From positions 496,001 through 560,000 of the forward strand of contig NZ_JAYXHR010000002.1 of NCBI RefSeq assembly GCF_036017065.1: a stretch of 64,000 nucleotides of DNA, written 5' to 3'. The notes under the pieces are model-generated. The model was not told the origin of the DNA and ran no database searches. It worked only from the letters and a program-made list of their open reading frames with translations. The translations under genes and the position numbers were made by a program. Positions 27,432 through 35,355 of the stretch are shown piece after piece. The stretch comes from Uliginosibacterium sp036017065. GTDB taxonomy: Bacteria; Pseudomonadota; Gammaproteobacteria; Burkholderiales; Rhodocyclaceae. Within the stretch, counting starts at the first letter, position 1; each line of letters begins with the position of its first letter.

Positions 27432-28469
27432 ATGGCCATGGCGCGCGCAGTGAATTGGGTGGAACAGGGCCTCGTGCCCGACAGCGTCGTCCGCATGGGC
27501 ATCCGCCGCCTGCTGCGGGAGCGGTTGGCGGAGGTCCGTGCCGACGACGCGGAAGCGGCTGCTGCCCTGGGCGAAGTCTTCTTTGCCGACCTGTCGCAGG
27601 CACCGCTGGCGCCACTGCCGGAGAAAGCTAATGCCCAGCATTACGAGGTGCCGGCGGCCTTTTTCGCCGCCGTGCTCGGCTGGCACCGCAAGTACAGCTG
27701 CTGCTTGTGGGACGCCTCCACCCGCACGCTCGACGACGCCGAGGCTGCCGCCCTGCGCGCAACCTGTGAGCGGGCCGGGCTGGCGGACGGCCAGCGCGTC
27801 CTGGAACTCGGTTGCGGCTGGGGCTCGCTGAGCCTGTGGATGGCGGAGAACTACCCGCATTCGCAGATCACCGCCGTGTCCAACAGCGTGTCGCAGCGCC
27901 TCGCCATCGAGGAACTGGCGCGCCATCGCGGGCTCAGCAACCTGCAGGTCATCACGCAGGACTTCAACCACTTCGACACGCCGGAGCGCTTCGACCGCGT
28001 CGTTTCAGTGGAGATGTTCGAGCATCTTCGCAACTGGCCGACTGCATTCCGGCGCGTCGCCGGCTGGCTGGTACCGGGTGGCCACTTCTTCATGCACGTG
28101 TTCGCGCACGGTGGCGCACCGTACGCATTCGTCGAGCGTGATGCCAGCGACTGGATGAGCAGCCATTTCTTCTCGGGCGGCATGATGCCGAGCGACGACC
28201 TGGCGCTGCGTTGCCAGGACGACCTGCGTCTGCTGCAGCGCTGGCGCTGGGATGGCCGTCACTACCAGCAGACCGCCGAGGCCTGGCTGACGCGCATGGA
28301 TGAGCGGCGCGACGAGATGGCGCCGCTGTTCGCCGCCACCTACGGACAGGACGCCGAACGCTGGTGGATGCGCTGGCGCCTGTTCTTCATGTCGGTGGCC
28401 GAGCTGTTCGGCTTTGACGAAGGGCAGCGCTGGTGGGTCAGTCACTACCTGTTCGAGAAGCGACCCTGA
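27432..28469 (+). CDS. Cfa-like SAM-dependent fatty-acyl methyltransferase
   Basis: This 345-residue member of the cyclopropane-fatty-acid-synthase group has SAM motif I 'VLELGCGWGSLSLWMAENYP', followed by 'ITAVSNSVSQRLAIEELA', 'FDRVVSVEMFEHLRNW' and 'FSGGMMPSDDL'. It is shorter than true Cfa and lacks the usual N-terminal part. In Rhodobacter a Cfa-like enzyme of the RpoE-ChrR regulon methylates unsaturated fatty acyl chains on the way to furan fatty acids, and a similar job is likely here. The ATG at 27432 is chosen because GGAGG lies 6 nt upstream. It heads an operon with the genes at 28481, 29287 and 29986, behind an ECF11-type promoter. Confidence 0.88.
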   Translation: MAMARAVNWVEQGLVPDSVVRMGIRRLLRERLAEVRADDAEAAAALGEVFFADLSQAPLAPLPEKANAQHYEVPAAFFAAVLGWHRKYSCCLWDASTRTLDDAEAAALRATCERAGLADGQRVLELGCGWGSLSLWMAENYPHSQITAVSNSVSQRLAIEELARHRGLSNLQVITQDFNHFDTPERFDRVVSVEMFEHLRNWPTAFRRVAGWLVPGGHFFMHVFAHGGAPYAFVERDASDWMSSHFFSGGMMPSDDLALRCQDDLRLLQRWRWDGRHYQQTAEAWLTRMDERRDEMAPLFAATYGQDAERWWMRWRLFFMSVAELFGFDEGQRWWVSHYLFEKRP

Positions 28470-28480
28470 GGCACGCTGCC

Positions 28481-29290
28481 ATGCATGACATCAGCTCCTT
28501 GTGGAACAGCGCCGCCATGGCGCTGGCTGGCATGTTGGTGCTGACGGTGATGGGCTGGGTGTGCAGCCTGGCACGGCACGATGCGAGCCTGGCAGACCGC
28601 ATCTGGCCGCTGTTTTTCGCGCTCGCCGCAACGACCGCAACGGTCGTCCACCTGCCGCTCACCACGCGCGGCGTCTGCCTGCTCGCGTTGGTGACGGCCT
28701 GGGCCCTGCGGCTCGGCGTCTACATCACCTGGCGGAACTGGGGGCACGGCGAAGACCGTCGCTACGTACAGATGCGCGAACGTCATGGCAAGGCCTTCAC
28801 GTGGCGTAGCCTCTACCTGGTGTTCGGCCTGCAGGCGGTGCTCGCCTGGGTGATCAGCGCGCCGCTGCTGACCGGCATCGCCAGTCGCGCACCGCTGACC
28901 ACCGTGGACATGTTTGGCATGGCGCTGGCCGTCTTCGGCATCCTCTTCGAGACGGTGGCCGATGCACAGCTCTCGACTTTCAAGCGCGATCCCGCGCATC
29001 GTGGCCAGGTGATGCAGGGCGGTCTGTGGGCCTACAGCCGGCACCCCAACTATTTCGGCGAGGCCTGCACCTGGTGGGGCTTCGGCCTGGTCGCCTGCGC
29101 GACCGGGTACTACTGGACGCTGCTGTCCCCGCTGCTGATGACGGTGCTGCTGCTACGCGTGTCCGGGGTCAGCCTGCTGGAGCAGGACATCACCGAGAGG
29201 CGGCCGGCCTATCGCGAGTACATGGCACGTACCAACGCCTTCATTCCGGGGCCGCGCCGTAGCGGGACCTCGCGCGGCAGATCGACATGA
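28481..29290 (+). CDS. DUF1295 membrane protein (steroid 5-alpha-reductase-like fold)
   Basis: This is a 269-residue membrane protein with about six or seven helices. The C-terminal signature is 'GLWAYSRHPNYFGEACTWWG' and later 'LEQDITERRPAYREYMARTN', typical of DUF1295 and related to isoprenylcysteine methyltransferase/steroid reductase folds. Relatives probably reduce or methylate lipid-like substrates. In RpoE-ChrR-type clusters such a protein commonly accompanies Cfa-like methylases, so a lipid-modifying role is inferred. It starts 11 bp after the methyltransferase and overlaps the next gene by 4 bp (ATGA). Confidence 0.85.
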   Translation: MHDISSLWNSAAMALAGMLVLTVMGWVCSLARHDASLADRIWPLFFALAATTATVVHLPLTTRGVCLLALVTAWALRLGVYITWRNWGHGEDRRYVQMRERHGKAFTWRSLYLVFGLQAVLAWVISAPLLTGIASRAPLTTVDMFGMALAVFGILFETVADAQLSTFKRDPAHRGQVMQGGLWAYSRHPNYFGEACTWWGFGLVACATGYYWTLLSPLLMTVLLLRVSGVSLLEQDITERRPAYREYMARTNAFIPGPRRSGTSRGRST

Positions 29291-29961
29291 GCCGCGGCGC
29301 GTGCTGCCTGCTCGCACTGGCCAGCGTGTTCCATGCGCCGGCCAGCCGGTGCGAGGAGTCACCCCTCCAGCCGCGGCAATGGGACTTCGCGGTGATGCTC
29401 GACGGCAAACCCATCGGGCGCCATCGCTTCCTGCTGTCCAGCCTGGACAACGAGCCCGGCGGATGGCAGCTGAGCAGCCGGGCCGAGTATGACGTGCGTA
29501 TTCTCGGCATCACCGTCTACCGCTATCAGCACGAAGCCCGCGAGCGCTGGCGCGAGGGCTGTCTGAGCGCACTGTCGTCGACGACGGATGACGACGGGAC
29601 GGTCTCGGTCGTTGACGGCCGGCAGGACGGCACGGCCCTGCGCATCACCATGCAACGCGACAGGGAACGGCAGATTTCGACGGTGGCGGGCTGCGCGTTC
29701 AGCTATGCCTACTGGCACCCCGCTCTGCGCAGACAGTCAAGGCTGCTCAATCCACAGACCGGCAAACTCGACACCGTGAGCATTACGACCGGGCGTAGCA
29801 CCGCGCTGACCGTCGCCGGGCAGCCGGTACCGGCGACGGGTTGGCAACTGCAGGGGCCGGAGGGGCCGCTGGAAGTCTGGTACGACAACCGCGGCGAGTG
29901 GATCGGGCTGGATGCCCTCGTGTCCGGCAAGCACGCGCTGAGCTACCGACTTCAACCCTGA
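29287..29961 (+). CDS. exported DUF6134-like protein
   Basis: This 224-residue protein has a short signal peptide (MSRGACCLLALASVFHAPAS). The mature part begins 'WDFAVMLDGKPIGRHRFLL', then 'SRAEYDVRILGITVYRYQHE' and 'CAFSYAYWHPALRRQSRLLN', and ends with 'LEVWYDNRGEWIGLDALVSG'. This matches the family I know as DUF6134, periplasmic beta-rich proteins found beside Cfa/RpoE-ChrR genes. They may bind or carry a lipid product. It is translationally coupled to the DUF1295 gene by the ATGA overlap. Confidence 0.75.
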   Translation: MSRGACCLLALASVFHAPASRCEESPLQPRQWDFAVMLDGKPIGRHRFLLSSLDNEPGGWQLSSRAEYDVRILGITVYRYQHEARERWREGCLSALSSTTDDDGTVSVVDGRQDGTALRITMQRDRERQISTVAGCAFSYAYWHPALRRQSRLLNPQTGKLDTVSITTGRSTALTVAGQPVPATGWQLQGPEGPLEVWYDNRGEWIGLDALVSGKHALSYRLQP

Positions 29962-29985
29962 AACCACCACGATGAGCCGACAGCC

Positions 29986-30387
29986 ATGACATCCCTGCGC
30001 CCCTACATGATCGCCTTCGCCGCCACCGCCGCCGTGTTCCTGCCCCTTGATGCCGCCTGGCTCGGATTCATGGGCAGCCGGCTCTACCAGCCGGCACTCG
30101 GCCTCCTGCTGGCCCCCGAGCCGGACATGCTGGCAGCGGCATGCTTCTATCCGCTGTACCTGATGGGGGTCGTGGTGTTCGCGGTGCGGCCGACCGTGCG
30201 CGACGAAGCAGCGGCTGTGAGTGCCCTGCGCGCTGCCTTCTTCGGACTGGTGGCCTATGGCACTTACGACCTCACCAACCAGGCCACGCTGCAAGGCTGG
30301 CCGTGGCGGCTCACGGCGATCGACCTGGTGTGGGGAAGTTGCCTCACTGCGCTGAGCGCGATGGTGGCGCGGCACGCGGTGCGCTGA
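29986..30387 (+). CDS. DUF2177 membrane protein
   Basis: This is a 133-residue protein with four membrane helices: 'MIAFAATAAVFLPLDAAWLG', 'ACFYPLYLMGVVVFAV', 'ALRAAFFGLVAYGTYDLTNQ' and 'AIDLVWGSCLTALSAMVA'. The segments 'DAAWLGFMGSRLYQPALG' and 'YGTYDLTNQATL' are characteristic of DUF2177. Function is unknown, but the family recurs in RpoE-ChrR-type clusters. It is the last gene of the operon starting at 27432 and converges on the anti-sigma gene, leaving a 25-bp gap. Confidence 0.85.
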   Translation: MTSLRPYMIAFAATAAVFLPLDAAWLGFMGSRLYQPALGLLLAPEPDMLAAACFYPLYLMGVVVFAVRPTVRDEAAAVSALRAAFFGLVAYGTYDLTNQATLQGWPWRLTAIDLVWGSCLTALSAMVARHAVR

Positions 30388-30412
30388 ACCTGATTGACGG
30401 CGCCGCTGCTAC

Positions 30413-31072
30413 CTAGATGCCCATCCACGCGCCGAGTGCGCGCGCGATTAGGCCGTCGAAGCGGGTGCGGCCGCCGGTCAGTGCCACCAGGCAGATGCAT
30501 TCGCTGTCTGCCGTGACCACCGGGCGGTGATGGACGTCCCCGTCCGTCTCGTCCAGATCACCGGCACGCCACACATCACGGCCGTCATCGAAGGCGCCGT
30601 ACAGCACCTGCGTCAACTCGCGGCCGCCGTGGGTATGTGCAGCCAGCTGCATGCCGGCCGCCATGCGCAACAGGAAGGCGTTGGCCTGCGGGTCACCCGG
30701 CACCGTGATGCGGCTCCAGCGCATGCCCGGGCCGAGGCGCTTCCACGGCGTGATGTCGCAACCCTCCAGGCTGCGCGGCCAGTGCATGCCGGCTGGCAGG
30801 TCCGGGCGCGGCCGTGCAGAGGCCGCCGGTGCCGTGGGGAGGGCTGGCAGCGGATCGAGACGTTCCAGCGTACGGCTGAAGGCGCCGACCTCCATCTCCA
30901 CCGGCTCGATGTCCGCCAGCATCTCGCCGCCCACTGCCTCCAGCAACTCCAGCCTCTGGCAGCAGTCGGTGCAGCCTTCCAGGTGCGCAGCGATGACAAT
31001 GGCACTGGCGCGGTCCAGCGAGCCGACCGCGAGCGACAGCAGGAGATCGTCGTCGGGATGATGCATGCTCAT
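30413..31072 (-). CDS. chrR: ChrR-family zinc anti-sigma factor with cupin domain
   Basis: This 219-residue protein holds the sigma factor inactive until a signal such as singlet oxygen arrives. The N-terminal anti-sigma domain has the zinc motif H-x3-C-x2-C in 'AAHLEGCTDCCQRLE'. The C-terminal cupin (~110-215) shows 'AAHTHGGRELTQVLYG', 'DGRDVWRAGDLDETDGDVHH' and 'CICLVALTG', with His and Glu placed as metal ligands as in ChrR. The start ATG overlaps the stop of the sigma gene (ATGA), giving tight coupling. It converges with the operon from 27432, which it should control. Confidence 0.92.
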   Translation of the reverse strand: MSMHHPDDDLLLSLAVGSLDRASAIVIAAHLEGCTDCCQRLELLEAVGGEMLADIEPVEMEVGAFSRTLERLDPLPALPTAPAASARPRPDLPAGMHWPRSLEGCDITPWKRLGPGMRWSRITVPGDPQANAFLLRMAAGMQLAAHTHGGRELTQVLYGAFDDGRDVWRAGDLDETDGDVHHRPVVTADSECICLVALTGGRTRFDGLIARALGAWMGI

Positions 31073-31674
31073 GATTTCAGGTGCTCCAGCCGCTGGCGCA
31101 ACTGGCCGACGGCAAGACGGATGCGCGATTTCACGGTGCCCAGCGGAATGCCCAGGGCTTCGGCAATGGCGACGTGCGGCTGTTCCTCGTAAAAGGAAAG
31201 CTGCAACACACGCGCCTGCTCCGGCGGCAGGCTGTCGATGGCGGCGCGCACGCCCTGCCCGATCTGCGCGCTGGCCGCGTGGTCGCAAGGCAGCGCGCCG
31301 GTGTCGACGATGTCCTGCACCTCGTCGGCGTCATCCCCCGGCAGGGTGGCGGACGGCACCGCGTCCCGCTCGTGGCGCAGCTGGTCGATGCGCAGGTTGC
31401 GCGCGATCGTGAAGATCCAGGTCGAAGCTGCGGCGCGGCTGCGGTCGAACGAGGCAGCCTTGCGCCAGACGTTCACCATCGCTTCCTGCGCCAGGTCCTC
31501 GGCCTGCCCGGGCGCGACGCCACCGCGGATCAGGTAGGCCTTGATGCGCGGCGCGAAATGGCGGAACAGCGCAGCGAACGCGGCGTGGTCGCGCGAGGCG
31601 CTCACCGCGTACAGCAGGTCGGCCAGGGCGTCCGGCGTGGGCACGGCTTCCCGGCGGTCGGTGGGCGTCAGCAT
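31069..31674 (-). CDS. rpoE: ECF sigma factor of the RpoE/ChrR (ECF11) type
   Basis: This sigma factor has 201 residues from the ATG at 31674. Region 2 is 'LFRHFAPRIKAYLIRGG', 'AEDLAQEAMVNVWRKAASFD' and 'AASTWIFTIARNLRIDQLR'. Region 4 is 'LPPEQARVLQLSFYEEQPHVAIAEALGIPLGTVKSRIR' (in part). The frame is also open from an ATG at 31755. The ECF11-type promoter at 31764-31789 should start transcription at about 31757, so that start would leave almost no leader. I therefore prefer 31674, which gives the usual ECF length. The gene is followed by chrR with ATGA overlap and is likely autoregulated. Predicted targets are the two lipid-modifying operons. Confidence 0.92.
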   Translation of the reverse strand: MLTPTDRREAVPTPDALADLLYAVSASRDHAAFAALFRHFAPRIKAYLIRGGVAPGQAEDLAQEAMVNVWRKAASFDRSRAAASTWIFTIARNLRIDQLRHERDAVPSATLPGDDADEVQDIVDTGALPCDHAASAQIGQGVRAAIDSLPPEQARVLQLSFYEEQPHVAIAEALGIPLGTVKSRIRLAVGQLRQRLEHLKS

Positions 31675-31763
31675 CGTCAGATGGCTCGGCCGCGGCCGGC
31701 CGGAGGCGGACGCGGGCAGTTCGCGAGGCGGGATTCCTGGCTGCGGATGGTTCATGGCGATTG

Positions 31764-31789
31764 TACGTAAAGCCCGCCCGCGCGGATCA
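31764..31789 (-). promoter_or_regulatory. ECF11-type promoter of the rpoE-chrR operon
   Basis: Read on the minus strand: TGATCC (31789-31784), 16 bp, CGTA (31767-31764). The spacing is identical to the other two sites. It implies autoregulation of the sigma factor. Confidence 0.8.
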
Positions 31790-31802
31790 CCGTGCATGCC
31801 AG

Positions 31803-31828
31803 TGATCCAAGCGCCGGCCTTGCGCGTA
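31803..31828 (+). promoter_or_regulatory. ECF11-type promoter of the flavin oxidoreductase operon
   Basis: TGATCC (31803-31808), 16 bp, CGTA (31825-31828), 61 bp before the TTG at 31890. It is back-to-back with the rpoE promoter: the two TGATCC boxes lie only 13 bp apart. Confidence 0.8.
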
Positions 31829-31889
31829 GAAGGGCCACAAGGCATGCGGACGACCGCGCGCGAGACACACACCACGGGGAAGGCCCAGC

Positions 31890-33257
31890 TTGAATGCGCC
31901 GATGACACTGTTGCGGGAGGGAGGGAGAGCCGACGCGGTCCAGGACATTGCGGTCATTGGCAGTGGCATCTCCGGCCTGTCCGCGGCCTGGCTGCTGTCC
32001 CGCCGTCATCGGGTGACGCTGTTCGAAGCCGCCTGGCGCGCCGGCGGTCACAGCAATACCGTGGTGGTACGTGATCCCCGCCAGGCGGAAGTGCCGGTGG
32101 ATACAGGCTTCATCGTCTACAACGAGGCGACCTACCCGAACCTGCACGCGCTGTTCAGCCACCTCGGCGTGCAGACGCGCGCGACCGACATGAGCTTCGC
32201 GGTCAGCCTCGGCGACGGCGCGCTGGAGTATGCGGGTACCGACCTCAACGGCCTGTTCGCCCAGCGTCGCAACCTGTTCAGCCCCCGCTTCTGGTCAATG
32301 CTGGTGGAATTGGTCCGCTTCTATCGGCAGGCACCGGGCGAAGCTACACAGTGCGGGCACCTGTCGCTGGACGAATACCTGGACCAGCGCGGTTATGGCG
32401 CCGCCTTCCGCCATGATCACCTGTACCCGATGGCGGCGGCCATCTGGTCGGCGCCGGCCACGGACATCGGACGCTATCCGGTGGCCGCCTTCGTCCGCTT
32501 CTGCGAGAACCACAACCTGCTGAAGCTGAGCGGGCGCCCGCCCTGGCGCACCGTCGTCGGTGGCAGCCGCGAATACGTGCAGCGCATGAGCTCGGCATTG
32601 GGCGATGGCGTGCGCCTGTGCGAGCGTGTGTTGTCGGTGCAGCGCGATCCGCGGGGCGTCAGCGTCGCCACCGCCGCCGGTACGCAGCGCTTCGACCACG
32701 CCGTGGTCGCCACGCATGCCGACGAAGCCTTGCGCCTGCTCGACCAGCCCACGACAGAAGAGCGCGCGTTGCTGGGTGCCTTCGCCTACAGCGACAACCG
32801 GGCGGTGCTGCATTCCGATCCTGCCCTCATGCCGCGGCGTCGCCAGGTGTGGTCGAGCTGGAACTACCTCTCCAGCCGGCGCGACGCCGGCCAGGACGAC
32901 GACCTGTGTGTCACCTACTGGATGAACCTCCTGCAGGGCCTGCCTCAGCAGCAGCCCTTCTTCGTCACCCTGAACCCGGTGCGCGAGCCCGCGGCGGAAC
33001 GCGTCTGGCACAGGGAGCACTACACACATCCACTATTTGACACCACCGCGCTGGACGCGCAGCAGCAGCTATGGTCGTTGCAGGGACGCCAGCGCACCTG
33101 GTTCTGTGGCGCTTACTTCGGCGCCGGCTTCCACGAAGATGGCCTGCAGGCGGGTCTGGCCGTTGCCGAAGCCCTGGGCGGCGTGCGCCGTCCGTGGTCC
33201 GTCGCCAACGAATCCGGTCGCATCCCCTTGCCGGTTGCGGCCATGGCACAACCATGA
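31890..33257 (+). CDS. FAD-dependent amine-oxidase-like oxidoreductase
   Basis: This 455-residue flavoprotein has the dinucleotide fold near its N-terminus ('IAVIGSGISGLSAAWLLSRRH', quoted in part, followed by 'VTLFEAAWRAGGHSNTV'). The mid-part 'VDTGFIVYNEATYPNLHALF' and the C-terminal 'TWFCGAYFGAGFHEDGLQAG' with FAD contacts are also clear. It matches the oxidoreductases of RpoE-ChrR regulons, one of which takes part in furan fatty acid formation in Rhodobacter. The start is either TTG at 31890 (after GGGGAAGG) or ATG at 31902. It overlaps the DUF1365 gene by 4 bp and is driven by the ECF11-type site at 31803. Confidence 0.88.
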   Translation: MNAPMTLLREGGRADAVQDIAVIGSGISGLSAAWLLSRRHRVTLFEAAWRAGGHSNTVVVRDPRQAEVPVDTGFIVYNEATYPNLHALFSHLGVQTRATDMSFAVSLGDGALEYAGTDLNGLFAQRRNLFSPRFWSMLVELVRFYRQAPGEATQCGHLSLDEYLDQRGYGAAFRHDHLYPMAAAIWSAPATDIGRYPVAAFVRFCENHNLLKLSGRPPWRTVVGGSREYVQRMSSALGDGVRLCERVLSVQRDPRGVSVATAAGTQRFDHAVVATHADEALRLLDQPTTEERALLGAFAYSDNRAVLHSDPALMPRRRQVWSSWNYLSSRRDAGQDDDLCVTYWMNLLQGLPQQQPFFVTLNPVREPAAERVWHREHYTHPLFDTTALDAQQQLWSLQGRQRTWFCGAYFGAGFHEDGLQAGLAVAEALGGVRRPWSVANESGRIPLPVAAMAQP

Positions 33258-34054
33258 CACAGGCCTCTGCCCTCTACGCCGGCTCGCTGATGCATCTGCG
33301 CCTGCGGCCAAGGCGCCACCTGTTGCGCTATCGCATGTACTCCGTGCTGTTGGACCTTGACGCACTACCGGCCACGGCGGCACCGCTGCGTCTGTTCTCG
33401 CTCAACCGCTTCAACCTGTTCAGTTTTCACGAGCGGGACCACGGAGCGGGCGACAACACAGGCCTGAGCGACTGGGTGCGCGGCCGTCTGCGCGAAGCCG
33501 GTCTGCCGCATGACGGGCGCATTCTGCTGTTCGCCATGCCGCGCGTGATGGGTTACGTCTTTAATCCCCTCAGCGTGTACTTCTGCCACGACACGGAAGG
33601 CGCGCTGCGGGCAATCCTGTACGAGGTGAACAACACGTTTGGCGAACGGCACGGGTACCTGCTGGAAGTCGCCCAGGGCCAGCGCGGCGGCCAGGCCGTG
33701 CGCCAGCACAGCGCCAAGCGCTTCCATGTCTCACCCTTCCTCCAGCTGGACATGGAGTACCGCTTCCGCGTGCTGCCGCCCACGCCAACGCGCCCACTGA
33801 TGAAGCTGCTGGTGGACGTCCACGATGCCGACGGCCGCACGCTGGTGGCGGAGTACGGGGCCACACGCCGCACGCTCGACGACGCCAACCTGCTGCGTCT
33901 CTTCTTCAGCCATCCGCTGCTCACCTTCAAGGTGATCGCCGGCATCCACTGGGAAGCACTGCGTCTGTGGCTGAAGGGCGTGAAAGTCATCAATCGGCCG
34001 GCGGAAGCGCCGGTCGCCATCACCGTGCTACGGGCGGAACCCGAGGGGAACTGA
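33254..34054 (+). CDS. DUF1365 family protein
   Basis: This is a 266-residue soluble protein. Family signatures are 'SLMHLRLRPRRHLLRYRMYS', 'FNPLSVYFCHDTEGALRAIL', 'EVNNTFGERHGYLL' and 'KRFHVSPFLQLDMEYRF'. Function is not established, but it is nearly always found between a flavin oxidoreductase and a Cfa-like methyltransferase, as here, and is assumed to act in lipid modification. It is coupled to the oxidoreductase by an ATGA overlap and is followed after 4 bp by the Cfa-like gene. Confidence 0.9.
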   Translation: MTQASALYAGSLMHLRLRPRRHLLRYRMYSVLLDLDALPATAAPLRLFSLNRFNLFSFHERDHGAGDNTGLSDWVRGRLREAGLPHDGRILLFAMPRVMGYVFNPLSVYFCHDTEGALRAILYEVNNTFGERHGYLLEVAQGQRGGQAVRQHSAKRFHVSPFLQLDMEYRFRVLPPTPTRPLMKLLVDVHDADGRTLVAEYGATRRTLDDANLLRLFFSHPLLTFKVIAGIHWEALRLWLKGVKVINRPAEAPVAITVLRAEPEGN

Positions 34055-34058
34055 TCAC

Positions 34059-35336
34059 ATGGATTCTGGAACACGCGCCCTGCCGCACGACGGCCTCACG
34101 TTCGATGCGGAGTCCGCATCGCGCGCCCCCCGTGTACCGCGCAGTCTGCTGGGCCGCTCGCTCACGCGTCTGGCAAGGGAGTTGCTAGACCACGTGCAGG
34201 CCGGCCGCATCGAACTGCGCCTGCCCGACGGCCAACGCCTGCACGGCGAAGGCGCGACGCACGGCCCGGAGGCGGCGATCCACCTGCATCGCTGGCGCCC
34301 GCTGTGGCGCATGCTGCTGCGCGGCGACATCGGCCTTGCCGAGTCCTATCGCGATGGCGACTGGAGCACGCCGGATCTCACCGCGCTGCTGGAAGCAGGC
34401 ATCCGCAACGACGCCACCTGGGACAACCGGCTTGCTGCTGCGTGGCCGCTGCGCCTGCTGCTGCGGCTGATGCACCTGCGTCGCGACAACACCCGGCGCG
34501 GCAGCCGGCGCAACATCGCCTTCCACTACGATCTGGGCAACGACTTCTACCGGCAATGGCTGGACGCCGATCTCATTTATTCCAGCGGCATCTACCGTCG
34601 CACGGACGACACGCTGGAGCAGGCGCAGGCAGAGAAGCTGCGCCGCATCGTCGAGCTGCTCCGCCTGCCGGCCGGCGACGCGCCGGTCGACGTGCTGGAG
34701 ATCGGCTGCGGCTGGGGCGCGCTGGCCTGCAGTCTGGCGCAGACCAGTGGTGCTCGCGTCACCGGGCTGACCTTGTCCTCCGAACAGCTCGTACATGCGC
34801 AACAGCGCGTTGAGCGCGAGGGCCTGGCAGGGCGCGTCGACCTTCGCCTGCAGGATTACCGCGCGGTGGATGGCCAGTACGACCGCATCGTGTCGATCGA
34901 GATGATCGAGGCAGTTGGCGAACGCCACTGGCCGACCTACTTCCGCACGATGTACGAGCGCCTGAAACCGGGCGGCATCGCCGTCATCCAGGCCATCACC
35001 ATCGACGACGAGCGCTTCGAGCACTATCGCCAGAACGTGGACTTCATCCAGCGCTTCATCTTTCCCGGCGGCATGCTGCCGTCACCTGGAGCGCTACATC
35101 GCGAGACAACGTGCGCTGGCCTGGAACTGGAGGCCAGCGAGACCTTCGGGGCCAGCTATGCGGCGACCCTGGTCGAATGGCGTCGCCGTTTCCGCACTGC
35201 GTGGCCGCAGATCGCCGCCCTTGGTTTCGATGCTGCGTTCGCACGCCTGTGGGAGTACTACCTGTGCTACTGCGAAGCGGGCTTCCGCAGCCGGCGCGTC
35301 GACGTCGGCCTGTATGTGATGCGGCGTCCGGCATGA
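34059..35336 (+). CDS. cyclopropane-fatty-acyl-phospholipid synthase family methyltransferase
   Basis: This is a 425-residue full-length Cfa-family enzyme with an N-terminal lipid-binding part (~30-130), then 'NIAFHYDLGNDFYRQWLDAD' and SAM motif 'VLEIGCGWGALACSLAQT'. Further motifs are 'VTGLTLSSEQLVHAQQRVE', 'YDRIVSIEMIEAVGERHWPT' and 'FIQRFIFPGGMLPSPGAL'. It adds a methylene or methyl group from SAM to unsaturated acyl chains of membrane lipids. It is the second Cfa-like gene in the regulon; the one at 27432 is shorter and more divergent. It is third in the operon behind the ECF11-type promoter at 31803. Confidence 0.9.
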   Translation: MDSGTRALPHDGLTFDAESASRAPRVPRSLLGRSLTRLARELLDHVQAGRIELRLPDGQRLHGEGATHGPEAAIHLHRWRPLWRMLLRGDIGLAESYRDGDWSTPDLTALLEAGIRNDATWDNRLAAAWPLRLLLRLMHLRRDNTRRGSRRNIAFHYDLGNDFYRQWLDADLIYSSGIYRRTDDTLEQAQAEKLRRIVELLRLPAGDAPVDVLEIGCGWGALACSLAQTSGARVTGLTLSSEQLVHAQQRVEREGLAGRVDLRLQDYRAVDGQYDRIVSIEMIEAVGERHWPTYFRTMYERLKPGGIAVIQAITIDDERFEHYRQNVDFIQRFIFPGGMLPSPGALHRETTCAGLELEASETFGASYAATLVEWRRRFRTAWPQIAALGFDAAFARLWEYYLCYCEAGFRSRRVDVGLYVMRRPA

Positions 35337-35355
35337 ACCGGCCCTGTGCGGGCGC

